This document shows positions 16,319 through 24,482 of a DNA stretch of 64,000 nt, one piece after another. Where the stretch lies: NCBI RefSeq assembly GCF_036046055.1, contig NZ_CP107939.1:6386001-6450000 (forward strand), given 5' to 3'. The stretch comes from Nocardia sp. NBC_00403. Its GTDB lineage: Bacteria > Actinomycetota > Actinomycetes > Mycobacteriales > Mycobacteriaceae. The notes beneath the pieces were generated by a model. The model worked only from the letters and a program-made list of their open reading frames with translations, did no database searches and was not told the origin of the DNA. Each line of letters opens with the position of its first letter. Within the stretch, counting starts at the first letter, position 1. A program made the position numbers and the translations under genes.

Positions 16319-16622
16319 CCGGGCTCAGGCCTGCCCAGCAGTGGGCTGCACTGCCGGCGAGGGTGCACGTCTACTTCACCGATCTGCGTGGTCATGTCTT
16401 ATCGGGCCATCGGCAGAGTCACCGCTCTGCACGGCGCGGACGCTTACGACTTCGATATCACGCACCCAACAGCCAACCGCCACATGGTATTCGGCTACGG
16501 TTAGGTGCGCGACTCGCCGATGCGGCTGCCGAAAGGGTCTCTGGCCTCTTGTTCGCCGTCCACCGGTCTGCGAAAGTGATTGCCCGTCAGCACGAAAGCG
16601 GAAGTGGGCGAACTCGACGGTG
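16319..16622. other. Intergenic region with no clear gene
   Basis: About 300 nt between trpF and the NarI-like gene. A 36-codon frame on the plus strand (16394-16504, beginning MSYRAIGRV) reads somewhat like coding sequence, but it has no recognisable family and no good ribosome binding site. Nothing else was seen. Confidence 0.4.
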
Positions 16623-17300
16623 ATGTCGCTGCTGTGGATCATGTTGCCTTACAGTGCCTTTCTCTCTTTCGCCGTAGGCCACCTATGGCGATACCGACGC
16701 GACCGATTCCGCTCCTACCTCGCGCACCAGGACATGGACCGCGCACAACGCCTCGGATCGATCGTGTTTCCCCTCGGTTTCGGCATCGTGGTTGCGGCAC
16801 GCACTACCGACATGATCTCCGCCGGAGCACACAGCCGCCCCGAAGGCACCATCTATGTCGCCATCCTCGTCGTCGAAATGATTGCGGGCGTGCTGGCGGC
16901 GACGGGCGCGGTGTTGCTGTTCGTTCCCGATCTGATCGCCAGCCCGGCTCGGCCCGCGATCACCTGGGTGGACCGCATGACAGTGCCGGTCTTGGTCGCG
17001 GGCCTATTGTCCGGCGTGATGATCAGATTCGACCCGAACTCCTCCGACAACGGATACCGGACCGCCGAATCGCTGTTCGCCTGGTTCCGCTCGCTGTTCA
17101 CGCTCCATCCGAACCCCGAGGCGATGCAGCACGCCCCGCTGATCTATCAGGCTCGCGGCCTTATCCTGTTGCTGCTCATCGCGATATGGCCTTACACCCG
17201 CCTCGCCGGGATCTTCGCGGGCCCGGTCATTCGGTTGTCCCTGCGCAGCAGGCACCAGTTCCAGCAACCTTTCGGGACACGAACAGCACCGGACCATTGA
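16623..17300 (+). CDS. NarI-like membrane protein without haem ligands
   Basis: A 225-aa protein with five hydrophobic segments that follows the nitrate reductase gamma-subunit plan: FAVGHLWRYRRDRF at the start, a long TM2, and a final helix LILLLLIAIWPYTRLAGIF resembling NarI's LFLLFPFSRLVHIW. The four His that bind the two b haems in E. coli NarI (FHIG, GHFF, RLHLV and LVHIW) align here with Pro, Arg, Arg and Gly, by my reading. No narG, narH or narJ is nearby. Inference: a NarI paralogue that no longer carries haem, or carries it differently. The ATG at 16623 is taken; a GTG one codon earlier is possible. Confidence 0.65.
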   Translation: MSLLWIMLPYSAFLSFAVGHLWRYRRDRFRSYLAHQDMDRAQRLGSIVFPLGFGIVVAARTTDMISAGAHSRPEGTIYVAILVVEMIAGVLAATGAVLLFVPDLIASPARPAITWVDRMTVPVLVAGLLSGVMIRFDPNSSDNGYRTAESLFAWFRSLFTLHPNPEAMQHAPLIYQARGLILLLLIAIWPYTRLAGIFAGPVIRLSLRSRHQFQQPFGTRTAPDH

Positions 17301-17350
17301 GCACCCGCATCGGCCGGCGCGGATGCCATTGCACCGCAGCAGAACCATGC

Positions 17351-18378
17351 TCAGCCGTGACGTCTGTCGCCCATCACCAGTTCACCGAGTTGTGCTTCGG
17401 ATTCGGGCGAGAACGGGTCCTGCCGGGCCCGATATGCGGCAACGGCTTGCCTGGTGTCCTCGGCGACCAGGTCGGCGTTGATCTGGGCCGCGGTGGCCGC
17501 GCCTGCCGCCGCCGCGGCACCCACCTGGGCGGTCAAGGCGGTGACGTTGCCTGCTACCCACACTCCGGGCGTTTCGGTGCGGCCGGTGGGGTCGGCGGGC
17601 AGAAATTCACCCATTCCCGACGGATGCTGCGACGGATGCAGTCCGAGCGAGGCGAGCATGGCCACCCGCGCAACCATCCGAGATTGGACTGCCAGCGCGG
17701 TTCGACGGACCACGGTACCGTCGCTCAGTCGCACTCCCGCGAGACGGTCCTCGACCACTTCCAGGGCGGCGACCTCGCCCTGCACCACCCTGAGCCGCGG
17801 GCCGCAAGTTGCTCGGCCTCCGAGCCGGTCGGCGGCAGCATGGTGTGCGAGAAGAATGTGACGTCGGCGCTCCATTGACGAAACAGCAAGGCCTGATGCA
17901 CCGCCATCGGACCGCAGGCAAGCACACCGATGGCCTGGTCGCGGACCTCCCAGCCGTGACAGTACGGGCAGTGCACCACATCCCGGCCCCACCGCTCACG
18001 CAGGCCGGGTAGGTCGGGAAGCTCGTCGACCAGCCCGGTGGTCACCAGCAGCCGCCGCGCCCGCACAGACCTGCCGTCGGTCAGCGCCACCAGGAACCCC
18101 TCGGCCGCACGGCCGACCGCGCCGGCTTCTCCGGCGACGACATGTCCGCCATAACCGCGGACCTCGGCCCGACCGCGCTCCAACAATTCGCCCGGCGCAA
18201 TCCCCTCCCGCGCCAACAGCCCGTGCACGCCCGCGGCCGGTGCGTTGCGCGGGGTGCCCGCATCGACCACCACCACCGTCCGCCGTGCTCGGGCGAGCAT
18301 GAGTGCTGCGCTCAACCCCGCAGCGCCACCGCCGACAATCACCACGTCATAGCCATCACTCAGCCGATCGGTCACCAT
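17351..18378 (-). pseudogene. Thioredoxin-reductase-like FAD oxidoreductase, frameshifted
   Basis: The N-terminal part (start ATG 18378, with GAGGAGG upstream) reads YDVVIVGGGAAGLSAALMLARA, then CPYCHGWE (the redox CxxC of this family) and GSEAEQLAARG. The frame then fails. The neighbouring frame continues the same protein from LRVVQGEVAALEVVEDRLAG through GVWVAGNVTALTAQVGAAA to the stop at 17351. The switch is at about 17795, consistent with loss of one base in a GC-rich stretch. Either the gene is broken or the assembly has a one-base error. The whole product would be about 340 aa. Confidence 0.75.
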
Positions 18379-18779
18379 GACCACCTCCTCGGTTCCACCA
18401 TGGGAGGCAACACACGATTTCGGCAAGATTGTTTGCCAATATGGCAAAACGGGAGGAAATGGACGACCTCGATCACGCACTCGGCGTGGTCGGCTCGTGG
18501 TAACGCGCAATACGCCGGCAGCAGCATGGCATGGGATGCCGTTGATTGTGCTGCGGCGATGCGTCGCGCCGCACTGTTCAGCGGCCTGGCCGAAGTCATG
18601 CTCGGTCCGTGGATTCCGCGCGGTCCGGGCGGTGGAATCCACGGCCGCACGTTGACGGTCACCGTGCTGGTCGAAACCTGCGGATGCGATGGCACGATGC
18701 CGCCGGTGGATTCGATCGTTCCCCGCCTGCCCGGCGACCCCCAGGCACAAGACCTCGCACGTCGACGGGCCTACGTCGC
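18379..18779. other. Intergenic region with one weak open frame
   Basis: A 400-nt region between the FAD-oxidoreductase start and the galE stop. A plus-strand frame from ATG 18526 to 18792 (88 codons, overlapping galE by 13 nt) has GC-rich third positions but no family I recognise and no ribosome binding site. AT-rich sequence at 18420-18450 probably holds the promoter of the minus-strand FAD gene. Confidence 0.35.
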
Positions 18780-19751
18780 CTATGGGATCTGATGGAACCG
18801 CCACGCATCGCGAACGATGTCGACGATGTCCAGTTTCTCCGGCGTCCAGCCGAGTTCCTGTTTCGCGAGCTCGGATGAGGCGTAGAGCGTTGCCGGGTCG
18901 CCCGGCCGCCGCGGTGCTGTCTCGAGATCAAACGGCACGCCGGTAACCTCTCGAATCGCTTCGATCACTTGCAGATTCGAGAACCCGATCCCGTTGCCCA
19001 GGTTGTAGATCTTGTGCTCGCCGGGGTGGATGGCATCGAGGGCGAGCAGGTGCGCGCGGGCGAGGTCGGTGATATGGATATAGTCACGCACGCATGTCCC
19101 GTCGGCGGTTGGATAGTCGTCACCGAACAGGCTGAATTTGTCGGCCCTGCCGATCGCGGCGTCGAGTGCCAGCGGGATCAGGTGGGTTTCGGGGTTGTGG
19201 CGTTCGCCGATCATAGTGCCGTCGCCGCAATCATGTGCCCCCGCAACGTTGAAGTAACGCAACGAGATTGCACCCAGCGGGAACGCACGGGTGAAGCTGG
19301 CGATCGCACGGTCGATCGCCAGCTTGGTGTCACCGTAGGTGTTCACCGGGGTGGTCGGTGAGGTCTCGACCAGTGGCAGCTCGGTCGGTTCGCCGTAGAC
19401 GGCTGCAGTGGAGGAGAACACCAGCTTGCCGACTTCGGCTGCGCGCATCGCGTCCAGCAATGCGAGTGAAGCGCGGGTGTTGTTGTCCCAATGCCATTCG
19501 GGATGGTGCATGGACTCGCCTGCCGCGATGAGGCCGGCGAAGTGTAAGACAGCGTCGAACTGGCTACCGGGGGTGAGAACTTCCGCCACGTCATGAACGC
19601 GCAGTTGCATGAACTTCGCGCCGTCGGGAATCTGCCGGTCGTCGTTGCGGGAGAGGTCGTCGACCACGACAACCTGATGCCCGGCGTCGAGCAGCATCCT
19701 CGTCACTGTGGCGCCGACGAACCCCGCACCCCCGGTTACCAGCAGCTTCAC
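18780..19751 (-). CDS. galE: UDP-glucose 4-epimerase (GalE-like)
   Basis: A 323-aa extended SDR. VTGGAGFVGATVTRML is the NAD-binding motif. FSSTAAVYGE gives the catalytic Ser/Thr, and NTYGDTK the YxxxK. GTCVRDYIHITDLARAH is the GalE signature before the sugar-binding part. Known reaction: UDP-glucose/UDP-galactose interconversion. The GTG start directly follows the TAA of the nucleotidyltransferase with no gap, so it is the last gene of the minus-strand operon with the ThiC paralogue. In that setting it may supply an epimerised sugar nucleotide instead of serving the Leloir pathway (inference). Confidence 0.85.
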   Translation of the reverse strand: MKLLVTGGAGFVGATVTRMLLDAGHQVVVVDDLSRNDDRQIPDGAKFMQLRVHDVAEVLTPGSQFDAVLHFAGLIAAGESMHHPEWHWDNNTRASLALLDAMRAAEVGKLVFSSTAAVYGEPTELPLVETSPTTPVNTYGDTKLAIDRAIASFTRAFPLGAISLRYFNVAGAHDCGDGTMIGERHNPETHLIPLALDAAIGRADKFSLFGDDYPTADGTCVRDYIHITDLARAHLLALDAIHPGEHKIYNLGNGIGFSNLQVIEAIREVTGVPFDLETAPRRPGDPATLYASSELAKQELGWTPEKLDIVDIVRDAWRFHQIP

Positions 19752-20783
19752 TTATCTGACCTGCACTTTCATGGCGAGTAGGTGGTCGTGAATTTCTTGC
19801 TTATGTGCCCGGAAGTAGTCCTCGGGGCTCGGTTGTGGTGCAGTGCCGGTCCAGCCCGTTGTCCGTTGCCAGGCGCGACGCTTCACGGTAGCCAACGCCG
19901 CTGGGTCTGGCGTACCGATCCATGTATCCGCCATCGCACACGCCACCGCGTGCACGGCTTGGTGGTGGCGAGCCACAATTCGACCGCTGCTCGTTGTCGC
20001 GTAACAGCTGTAGTTGACCGCGTCCGGACGTGGTAGCCCGAATTCGGTGTCGAACCGTTGGAATGCGTCGTGCAGGTAGGTCCAGAACCGGCCTGGGTCC
20101 ATCGGCGGTTGTGTCGGGTCGCGTCGCCAATTGAGTTCGGCGCGCATCTGTTCGGCGAGATGTGGTGCCATCCAGTCGAAATCGTGGTGTGCGTATGCGC
20201 CGTCGAGCATCGCGGTCGCGCGCAGGACCTTCATGCACAACCGGTTCACCATGAGGTGGAAGAGCGCCGAGTCTATTCCGGCGCACCACTGGTCATGGAT
20301 GCCGAGCCAAAAGTACGCCTGCGTGTAGTACAGCAAGATCTCGTAGGCGTCCCGGGCGTCGAGCTTCACCGGTTCGTGCTCAGGTAGGCCGTGCTCGGTG
20401 ACGCCCAGACCGAGATCTTTGAAGTCGAACCCGAGGGAGGTCTGGATGGCGCGGTAGTCACCGAGCGGCAGCGTCATCAGATCGATTGTGGGAAACGCTT
20501 TTCCGGCGAGCGCCCGCAGCTCGCGCACGGGCATCGACGGTTCGTCGCCGTAGTGGACATACAGGAAGTCGACGTCACTGATCAGCAGGCGCTCGCCCAC
20601 CGAACGGCTGATGAAGGTTGGCTCGCCGCGGGCCAGTGATCCGCCGACGATGAGCCAGTCGTCGTCCGGGACACAGCGGCCGAGCAACAGCAGGTCATCG
20701 GCGATGCTTACGGCCGTCTGCTCGAGCTCGGCCGCGTTGGACAGTCGTGAAGTGATGCGCTCAGCTAACGCGATGGCGTCCAT
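19752..20783 (-). CDS. Nucleotidyltransferase-fold protein
   Basis: A 343-aa protein with the pol-beta-type nucleotidyltransferase signature: GGSLARGE at residues 47-54 and SDVDF at 69-73 (D70 and D72 as metal ligands). The rest is mostly helical and Trp/His-rich, and I do not recognise it. Known of the fold: transfer of NMP to small molecules (aminoglycosides), proteins or RNA. It lies between the ThiC paralogue (1-nt gap) and galE (0-nt gap), so all three are surely translated from one mRNA. A role in activating a product or intermediate as a nucleotide conjugate is inferred. Confidence 0.7.
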   Translation of the reverse strand: MDAIALAERITSRLSNAAELEQTAVSIADDLLLLGRCVPDDDWLIVGGSLARGEPTFISRSVGERLLISDVDFLYVHYGDEPSMPVRELRALAGKAFPTIDLMTLPLGDYRAIQTSLGFDFKDLGLGVTEHGLPEHEPVKLDARDAYEILLYYTQAYFWLGIHDQWCAGIDSALFHLMVNRLCMKVLRATAMLDGAYAHHDFDWMAPHLAEQMRAELNWRRDPTQPPMDPGRFWTYLHDAFQRFDTEFGLPRPDAVNYSCYATTSSGRIVARHHQAVHAVACAMADTWIGTPDPAALATVKRRAWQRTTGWTGTAPQPSPEDYFRAHKQEIHDHLLAMKVQVR

Positions 20784-20784
20784 G

Positions 20785-22125
20785 TCACGCCTCAGTCTCA
20801 GCCGTCACGGCGAGCACTGGTGCTGGCATGGGAAGCAGCACCGGCCCCGAGTGCACCGCTGCTACAGGCATCTCCTCATGCTCCTTCTTCGCCGTGATGT
20901 GAGGACACAGTGCCCCGCAGATCGTGCACGGCGCACCCTTACGAAGCCCGTGCTCGATGAACACATTGCCCGCCAGACCCGGGTACAGAGCGTGGCCTTG
21001 CTGGATGTCCCAGTCGTTCGCGCGGCGTGCCACGCTGATCGCGCGCTGCTTGGCGACCTCGGGTTCCCAGCCGCGCACCAGCTCCAACGCGGAGATTGCG
21101 ACGCGGACCATGCGGACCGAGGTAGCGGTGTCGGGTGCGGTTGGCATGGCGTAGTGCTCGTTGTGGGTGATCGAGGCGAACATGTCGCCGCCGCATTGAC
21201 CAGCGGTCGCGACGCCGAGGACATTGACTGTGTCGTCGAGTGTCACACCGTTGTCGATCACCATGGGTCCGGCCAGCCACAACGGCGCACCGCCGAGTGC
21301 TTCCTTGTAGGCGGGAATGAGTTCCGGGATCCGGTGCAGCGGTATATGTCCGCCGCTTTCGCACAGGACCTGAACACCTCCGCAGAGCGCATCCTTGCGC
21401 AGCTCGGCGAGCAGCTGGATTTCGCGCCACTTCAGTTCGTCGCCTGCGTCTGCGGTGGCGCCGGGGCGGAAGATATCGCCGAGGTCCAGCACCACCTCCA
21501 GCCGGTTGCAGATGTCGATGATGCCGTCGAAGTACTCGATCAGCGGGTTGTCGCAGTCGTGCGTGCGCATGTAGCGCGCGATCAGGCCGCCGCCGCGTGA
21601 GGTGGTGGGCATGATCCGCGCGGACTTCTCGCTCATCTCGGCGAGCGCGGGGTTGATGCCTGCGTGGATGAGGACGAAGTCGACGCCGGGTGCCAGGCCG
21701 AGCTCGAACCTCTCCAGGAATTCATTGCGGCCCAGCTTCTTTCGGGGGTTAGCGAACAGGTCGTAGGTCAAGCACGCACCCAGAGGTACACCGACGACTT
21801 CCTTCAGGTCCGCTCGCAGTGCGACCCCTTCGGGGTTGGTGGTGAGGTCCATGACTGCGTCCGGGGTCGCCGCGAGGATCACGGCCATCCTGTCGACGAT
21901 GGCCTGCCGGTCGGTGTCACGCGGGCCCAGTCCGATGAGAGCGGTGATCTTGCGGCGGGTGTCTTCGCCGACGAGCAGTGGCCGGAACTCCGTCATGTGT
22001 CGGCTTGCCTGCGACCGCAGGAACACCAAGGTTCCGCTCTGAACACGACGGGCAGCTACGGCGGAATCCAACCCTTCGGTCTGACATGTGGCAATGAATT
22101 GGGAATCCGTTGCGAGGTCGAACAT
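20785..22125 (-). CDS. Divergent ThiC paralogue (radical SAM)
   Basis: A 446-aa protein clearly related to phosphomethylpyrimidine synthase ThiC (short form). The segment corresponding to ThiC EGPGHVPMH reads ESGGHIPLH, and the one corresponding to EHLGLP reads EHYAMP, so both His of the mononuclear metal site seem kept. The GYDHI segment is replaced by GVTLDDTV. The C-terminal cluster motif is C400-x2-C403-x3-C407 (CTICGALC) instead of the usual Cx2Cx4C. ThiC makes HMP-P from aminoimidazole ribotide; BzaF-type relatives make 5-hydroxybenzimidazole. These changes suggest a different product. The ATG has GAGAGGA before it. It lies mid-operon between the DUF4254-like gene (22-nt gap) and the nucleotidyltransferase. 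Confidence 0.8.
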   Translation of the reverse strand: MFDLATDSQFIATCQTEGLDSAVAARRVQSGTLVFLRSQASRHMTEFRPLLVGEDTRRKITALIGLGPRDTDRQAIVDRMAVILAATPDAVMDLTTNPEGVALRADLKEVVGVPLGACLTYDLFANPRKKLGRNEFLERFELGLAPGVDFVLIHAGINPALAEMSEKSARIMPTTSRGGGLIARYMRTHDCDNPLIEYFDGIIDICNRLEVVLDLGDIFRPGATADAGDELKWREIQLLAELRKDALCGGVQVLCESGGHIPLHRIPELIPAYKEALGGAPLWLAGPMVIDNGVTLDDTVNVLGVATAGQCGGDMFASITHNEHYAMPTAPDTATSVRMVRVAISALELVRGWEPEVAKQRAISVARRANDWDIQQGHALYPGLAGNVFIEHGLRKGAPCTICGALCPHITAKKEHEEMPVAAVHSGPVLLPMPAPVLAVTAETEA

Positions 22126-22147
22126 TTCGGTGTTCCTCTCAGTTGGG

Positions 22148-22629
22148 TTAATTCGGCGGAATGTGTTCGATTGGCCACGGGATCGGTGGCTGGCCGTCGA
22201 CGACGTCGGCAACCAAGTCCGCCCAGGCGACGGCGAGGGTGCTGGCCTCGCTCCAGGCGTCGTGCACGGCCGGCTCGGCAGCGTTCTTAGCGGTCTGCAG
22301 CACCAGCTCGGCGGCGACGTAGGCCGCAGCGAGATCATCGACTGCTCGACCGACGTGTTCGGTGCTGTTGGTGCTCGGCTGGATGTGGGTGCTGACCCAG
22401 TTGTTGATCAGTTCGACGAGTTCGCCTCGGCGGCGGTCGATTCGATCGGAAAGATCAGGATGCACGTGCCGCATGCGGTGAAGATGGGCAAGAGATCCTG
22501 CCCATCGAAGGATCAGGTTGTCGCCGGGTAAGACACCGCGCTCACCGCGAAAGCAGCGAGAAGCGCATGCCAGTCCGGCAACGTCACACAGGCGGTACTG
22601 CTTTCGATGAGCAGGAACCCGGGTCTCAT
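22148..22629 (-). pseudogene. DUF4254-like gene interrupted by a 1-nt frameshift
   Basis: An ATG at 22629 overlaps the stop of the preceding membrane peptide (ATGA) and reads MRPGFLLIESSTACVTLPD then WHALLAAF, but this frame stops at 22513. The adjacent frame takes over exactly at 22549 with RGERGVLPGDNLILRWAGSL and runs to the TAA at 22148. It contains LHRMRHVHPD and IDRRRGELVELINNWV, a pattern I associate with actinobacterial DUF4254 proteins. That frame has no ATG or GTG of its own before codon 84 of the open frame. Joined, the product is about 155 aa. Possible causes: mutation, assembly error, or a real -1 frameshift. Family name from memory only. Confidence 0.55.
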
Positions 22630-22775
22630 TGCGACGCTCGTTGTTCGGCGGCGAGCCTGCGCTGGATTTCGGCGACACTCGTGCCACCGCGTTTCTCCGG
22701 CCAGAGAACAAGCACGACGGCAAAGCTCAGGCCCATCGCGGCGGCGAATACCAAGACCCACAGAAACGCGGCCAT
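22626..22775 (-). CDS. 49-aa single-span membrane peptide
   Basis: The ORF begins MAAFLWVLVFAAAMGL, has one transmembrane helix (residues about 4-24), then WPEKRGG and a charged helical tail ending AEQRASQ. It starts 3 nt after the stop of the 60-aa peptide and its stop overlaps the next ATG, so it is firmly within the operon. No family recognised. It could anchor or export a product of the locus. It is short enough to be missed by ordinary gene calling. Confidence 0.6.
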   Translation of the reverse strand: MAAFLWVLVFAAAMGLSFAVVLVLWPEKRGGTSVAEIQRRLAAEQRASQ

Positions 22776-22778
22776 GAT

Positions 22779-22961
22779 TCAGCCGATGACTGTGGACAGT
22801 CGGGCCTGTGCCGTGAGAAACGGCGCACAGCTTGGCCCGTGGCCGGCGTGGATGCTCAGAATGAATTGAGCCTGTTCGAAGTTGATGTCGCTGGTGGGCT
22901 GCGCGCTGCAGTTGCTGTACGTCGTAGCCCACAGGTCCCTGGTGTCCAATTGCGTCGGCAT
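22779..22961 (-). CDS. 60-aa peptide heading the ThiC-paralogue operon
   Basis: First gene of the minus-strand operon. The ATG has an excellent AGGGGAG six to ten bases upstream. The N-terminus is MPTQLDTRDLWATTYSNCSA; the second half holds SIHAGHGPSCAPFL followed by TAQARLSTVIG. It has two Cys, two His and no signal peptide or membrane helix. I do not recognise the family. The length, its place before modifying-type enzymes and a sharply defined HGPSC segment make a ribosomal precursor peptide, a carrier peptide or a small regulator all possible. Confidence 0.65.
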   Translation of the reverse strand: MPTQLDTRDLWATTYSNCSAQPTSDINFEQAQFILSIHAGHGPSCAPFLTAQARLSTVIG

Positions 22962-23216
22962 GATTTTCTCCCCTGATGGCGGTCAAAGCACCCGGCGCCG
23001 GCCACCATTTGTGGCCTTTCAATTCCGCTGACCGGTGTGCGCGTATCCCAGATGAGGGAACCGAACGCCCGCCGCCGGGTACAGTTCTCAGCCTGCGCGG
23101 GTACGGCGGAAGCCAGAAGGCATCGCCCAGGCAATCTCCCGGCATTTCCAGGTCATCACACGATGTGTCCGGCGTAACCTGACACCACGATCGGCCTACA
23201 CGGTGCGGAGCAGCTG
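22962..23216. promoter_or_regulatory. Divergent promoter region of the ThiC-paralogue locus
   Basis: This 255-nt gap separates the minus-strand biosynthetic operon from the plus-strand HTH-TPR regulator, so both promoters must lie here. I see no strong palindrome and no confident -35/-10 pair. The regulator next to it is the obvious candidate to bind here. Confidence 0.5.
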
Positions 23217-24482
23217 ATGATCGGTCTCGATTGGACAGGGGTAGAGGTCGCATGCCTGCGCGTGGCAACGCTGCACGGCGTCGACGAGTTCGCGCACAAG
23301 ATCGGGTGCGCCCCACGATCAGTTCGGCTGTGGGAATCGAAAGGTCTACGGGCACAACTCAACCCCGCTAGCAAGCGCCTACTCGAGGACGAATACCGCA
23401 AGCTCGACAGTGCCCAATGCCAACGCTTCGAGGCAGCGCTGTCGAGGGTCGGTCGCCTGCCAACCGCGGCATCGTCGCCCGAGGCGATCCAGGTCATCCC
23501 CATGCAGAATCACCGGGTAGACATGTTCTCCGCGCTCGACAGCGTTCGCGCTGTCGTCGACCAAACGCTGTCGAAATGCACTATCACCTCATCCCGCGTC
23601 GAATTACTCGATGAACGAGTCGCCGACCGAGTACTGAGCTATACGGCGATGCCGCCGGCCATGGCGTTGACATCGATCGCGCCAGATCTGCTCGAGGTGC
23701 AGGCCGTCGCGGCCGAACGCCAGCCTGCAGCCATCCAAGCGCGCCTGTCCGAGGCAACCGCGGTGCTCGGATTGCTGACCGCCGATGCTCTGATGAAGCT
23801 CGGGGAGATCGAACGCGCGAATTACTGGTTCGGCACTGCCCGAATGGCCGCCGACGACACCCCGAATCGTCGGCTGCGCGCCAGGGTCCGGGCTCAACAC
23901 GCCATGCTGCCTTACTACTACGGCGACACCGAGAAGACCGTGGCCCTTGCCCAAGCGGCGCAAGCGATTCTGCCCGACACCGCATGCGACGAGACCGCCC
24001 TTGCCGCAGCAGCAGAAGCTAGAGCATTGGCCCGGCTAGGCGATGAATACGGCGCCGAACAGGCGTTGAACAAGGCGCAGCGACTCACCGACGCGCTCGA
24101 GAACAACACCAGCGACGAGGCATTCCGGTTCAACACCAAGCGTCTGCTGCTGTACACGTCTGGAACACTGACCTATATGGGGCGCACTGCTCGAGCTCGC
24201 CGTGTCCAGGATGAGGCACTGCAGCTTTATCGGCCGACATCGGTGATTATCGACCCGGCGTTGATCCATCTCGACGCCGCAGTCGGCCACGCAATGGATG
24301 GGTCGGCAGATGACGGCTGCCAACTCGCGGCCGGAGTCCTGGACGATCTACCGACCGAGCACCGCACCCGGATCGTGATTACGCGCGCATCCGACGTTCT
24401 CGACGCCCTCCCCGCTGGCTGTCGCCAGCTGCCGTCGGCTGGCACTTTGCGCGAGCTCGTATGCGCTGAGACGGCGACCTGA
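23217..24482 (+). CDS. HTH-TPR transcriptional regulator
   Basis: A 421-aa protein. Residues about 15-75 form a helix-turn-helix-like region (VDEFAHKIGCAPRSVRLWESKG). The remainder is a run of paired helices of TPR type (for example GEIERANYWFGTARMAADD and DEYGAEQALNKAQRL). Such regulators are common in actinomycetes next to specialised-metabolism genes. It faces the ThiC-paralogue operon across a shared promoter region and overlaps the kinase-like gene downstream (TGATG), so it is probably the regulator of this locus. Confidence 0.8.
   Translation: MIGLDWTGVEVACLRVATLHGVDEFAHKIGCAPRSVRLWESKGLRAQLNPASKRLLEDEYRKLDSAQCQRFEAALSRVGRLPTAASSPEAIQVIPMQNHRVDMFSALDSVRAVVDQTLSKCTITSSRVELLDERVADRVLSYTAMPPAMALTSIAPDLLEVQAVAAERQPAAIQARLSEATAVLGLLTADALMKLGEIERANYWFGTARMAADDTPNRRLRARVRAQHAMLPYYYGDTEKTVALAQAAQAILPDTACDETALAAAAEARALARLGDEYGAEQALNKAQRLTDALENNTSDEAFRFNTKRLLLYTSGTLTYMGRTARARRVQDEALQLYRPTSVIIDPALIHLDAAVGHAMDGSADDGCQLAAGVLDDLPTEHRTRIVITRASDVLDALPAGCRQLPSAGTLRELVCAETAT

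Noticed and set aside
18526..18792. Plus-strand open frame of 88 codons overlapping the end of galE.
   Set aside because: GC-rich third positions are the only support; no ribosome binding site and no recognisable family. Left inside an intergenic description.
20785..22125. Reading this gene as the housekeeping thiamine gene thiC.
   Set aside because: The Fe-S motif spacing and the GYDHI region differ from ThiC, and no thiE, thiD, thiG or TPP riboswitch accompanies it.
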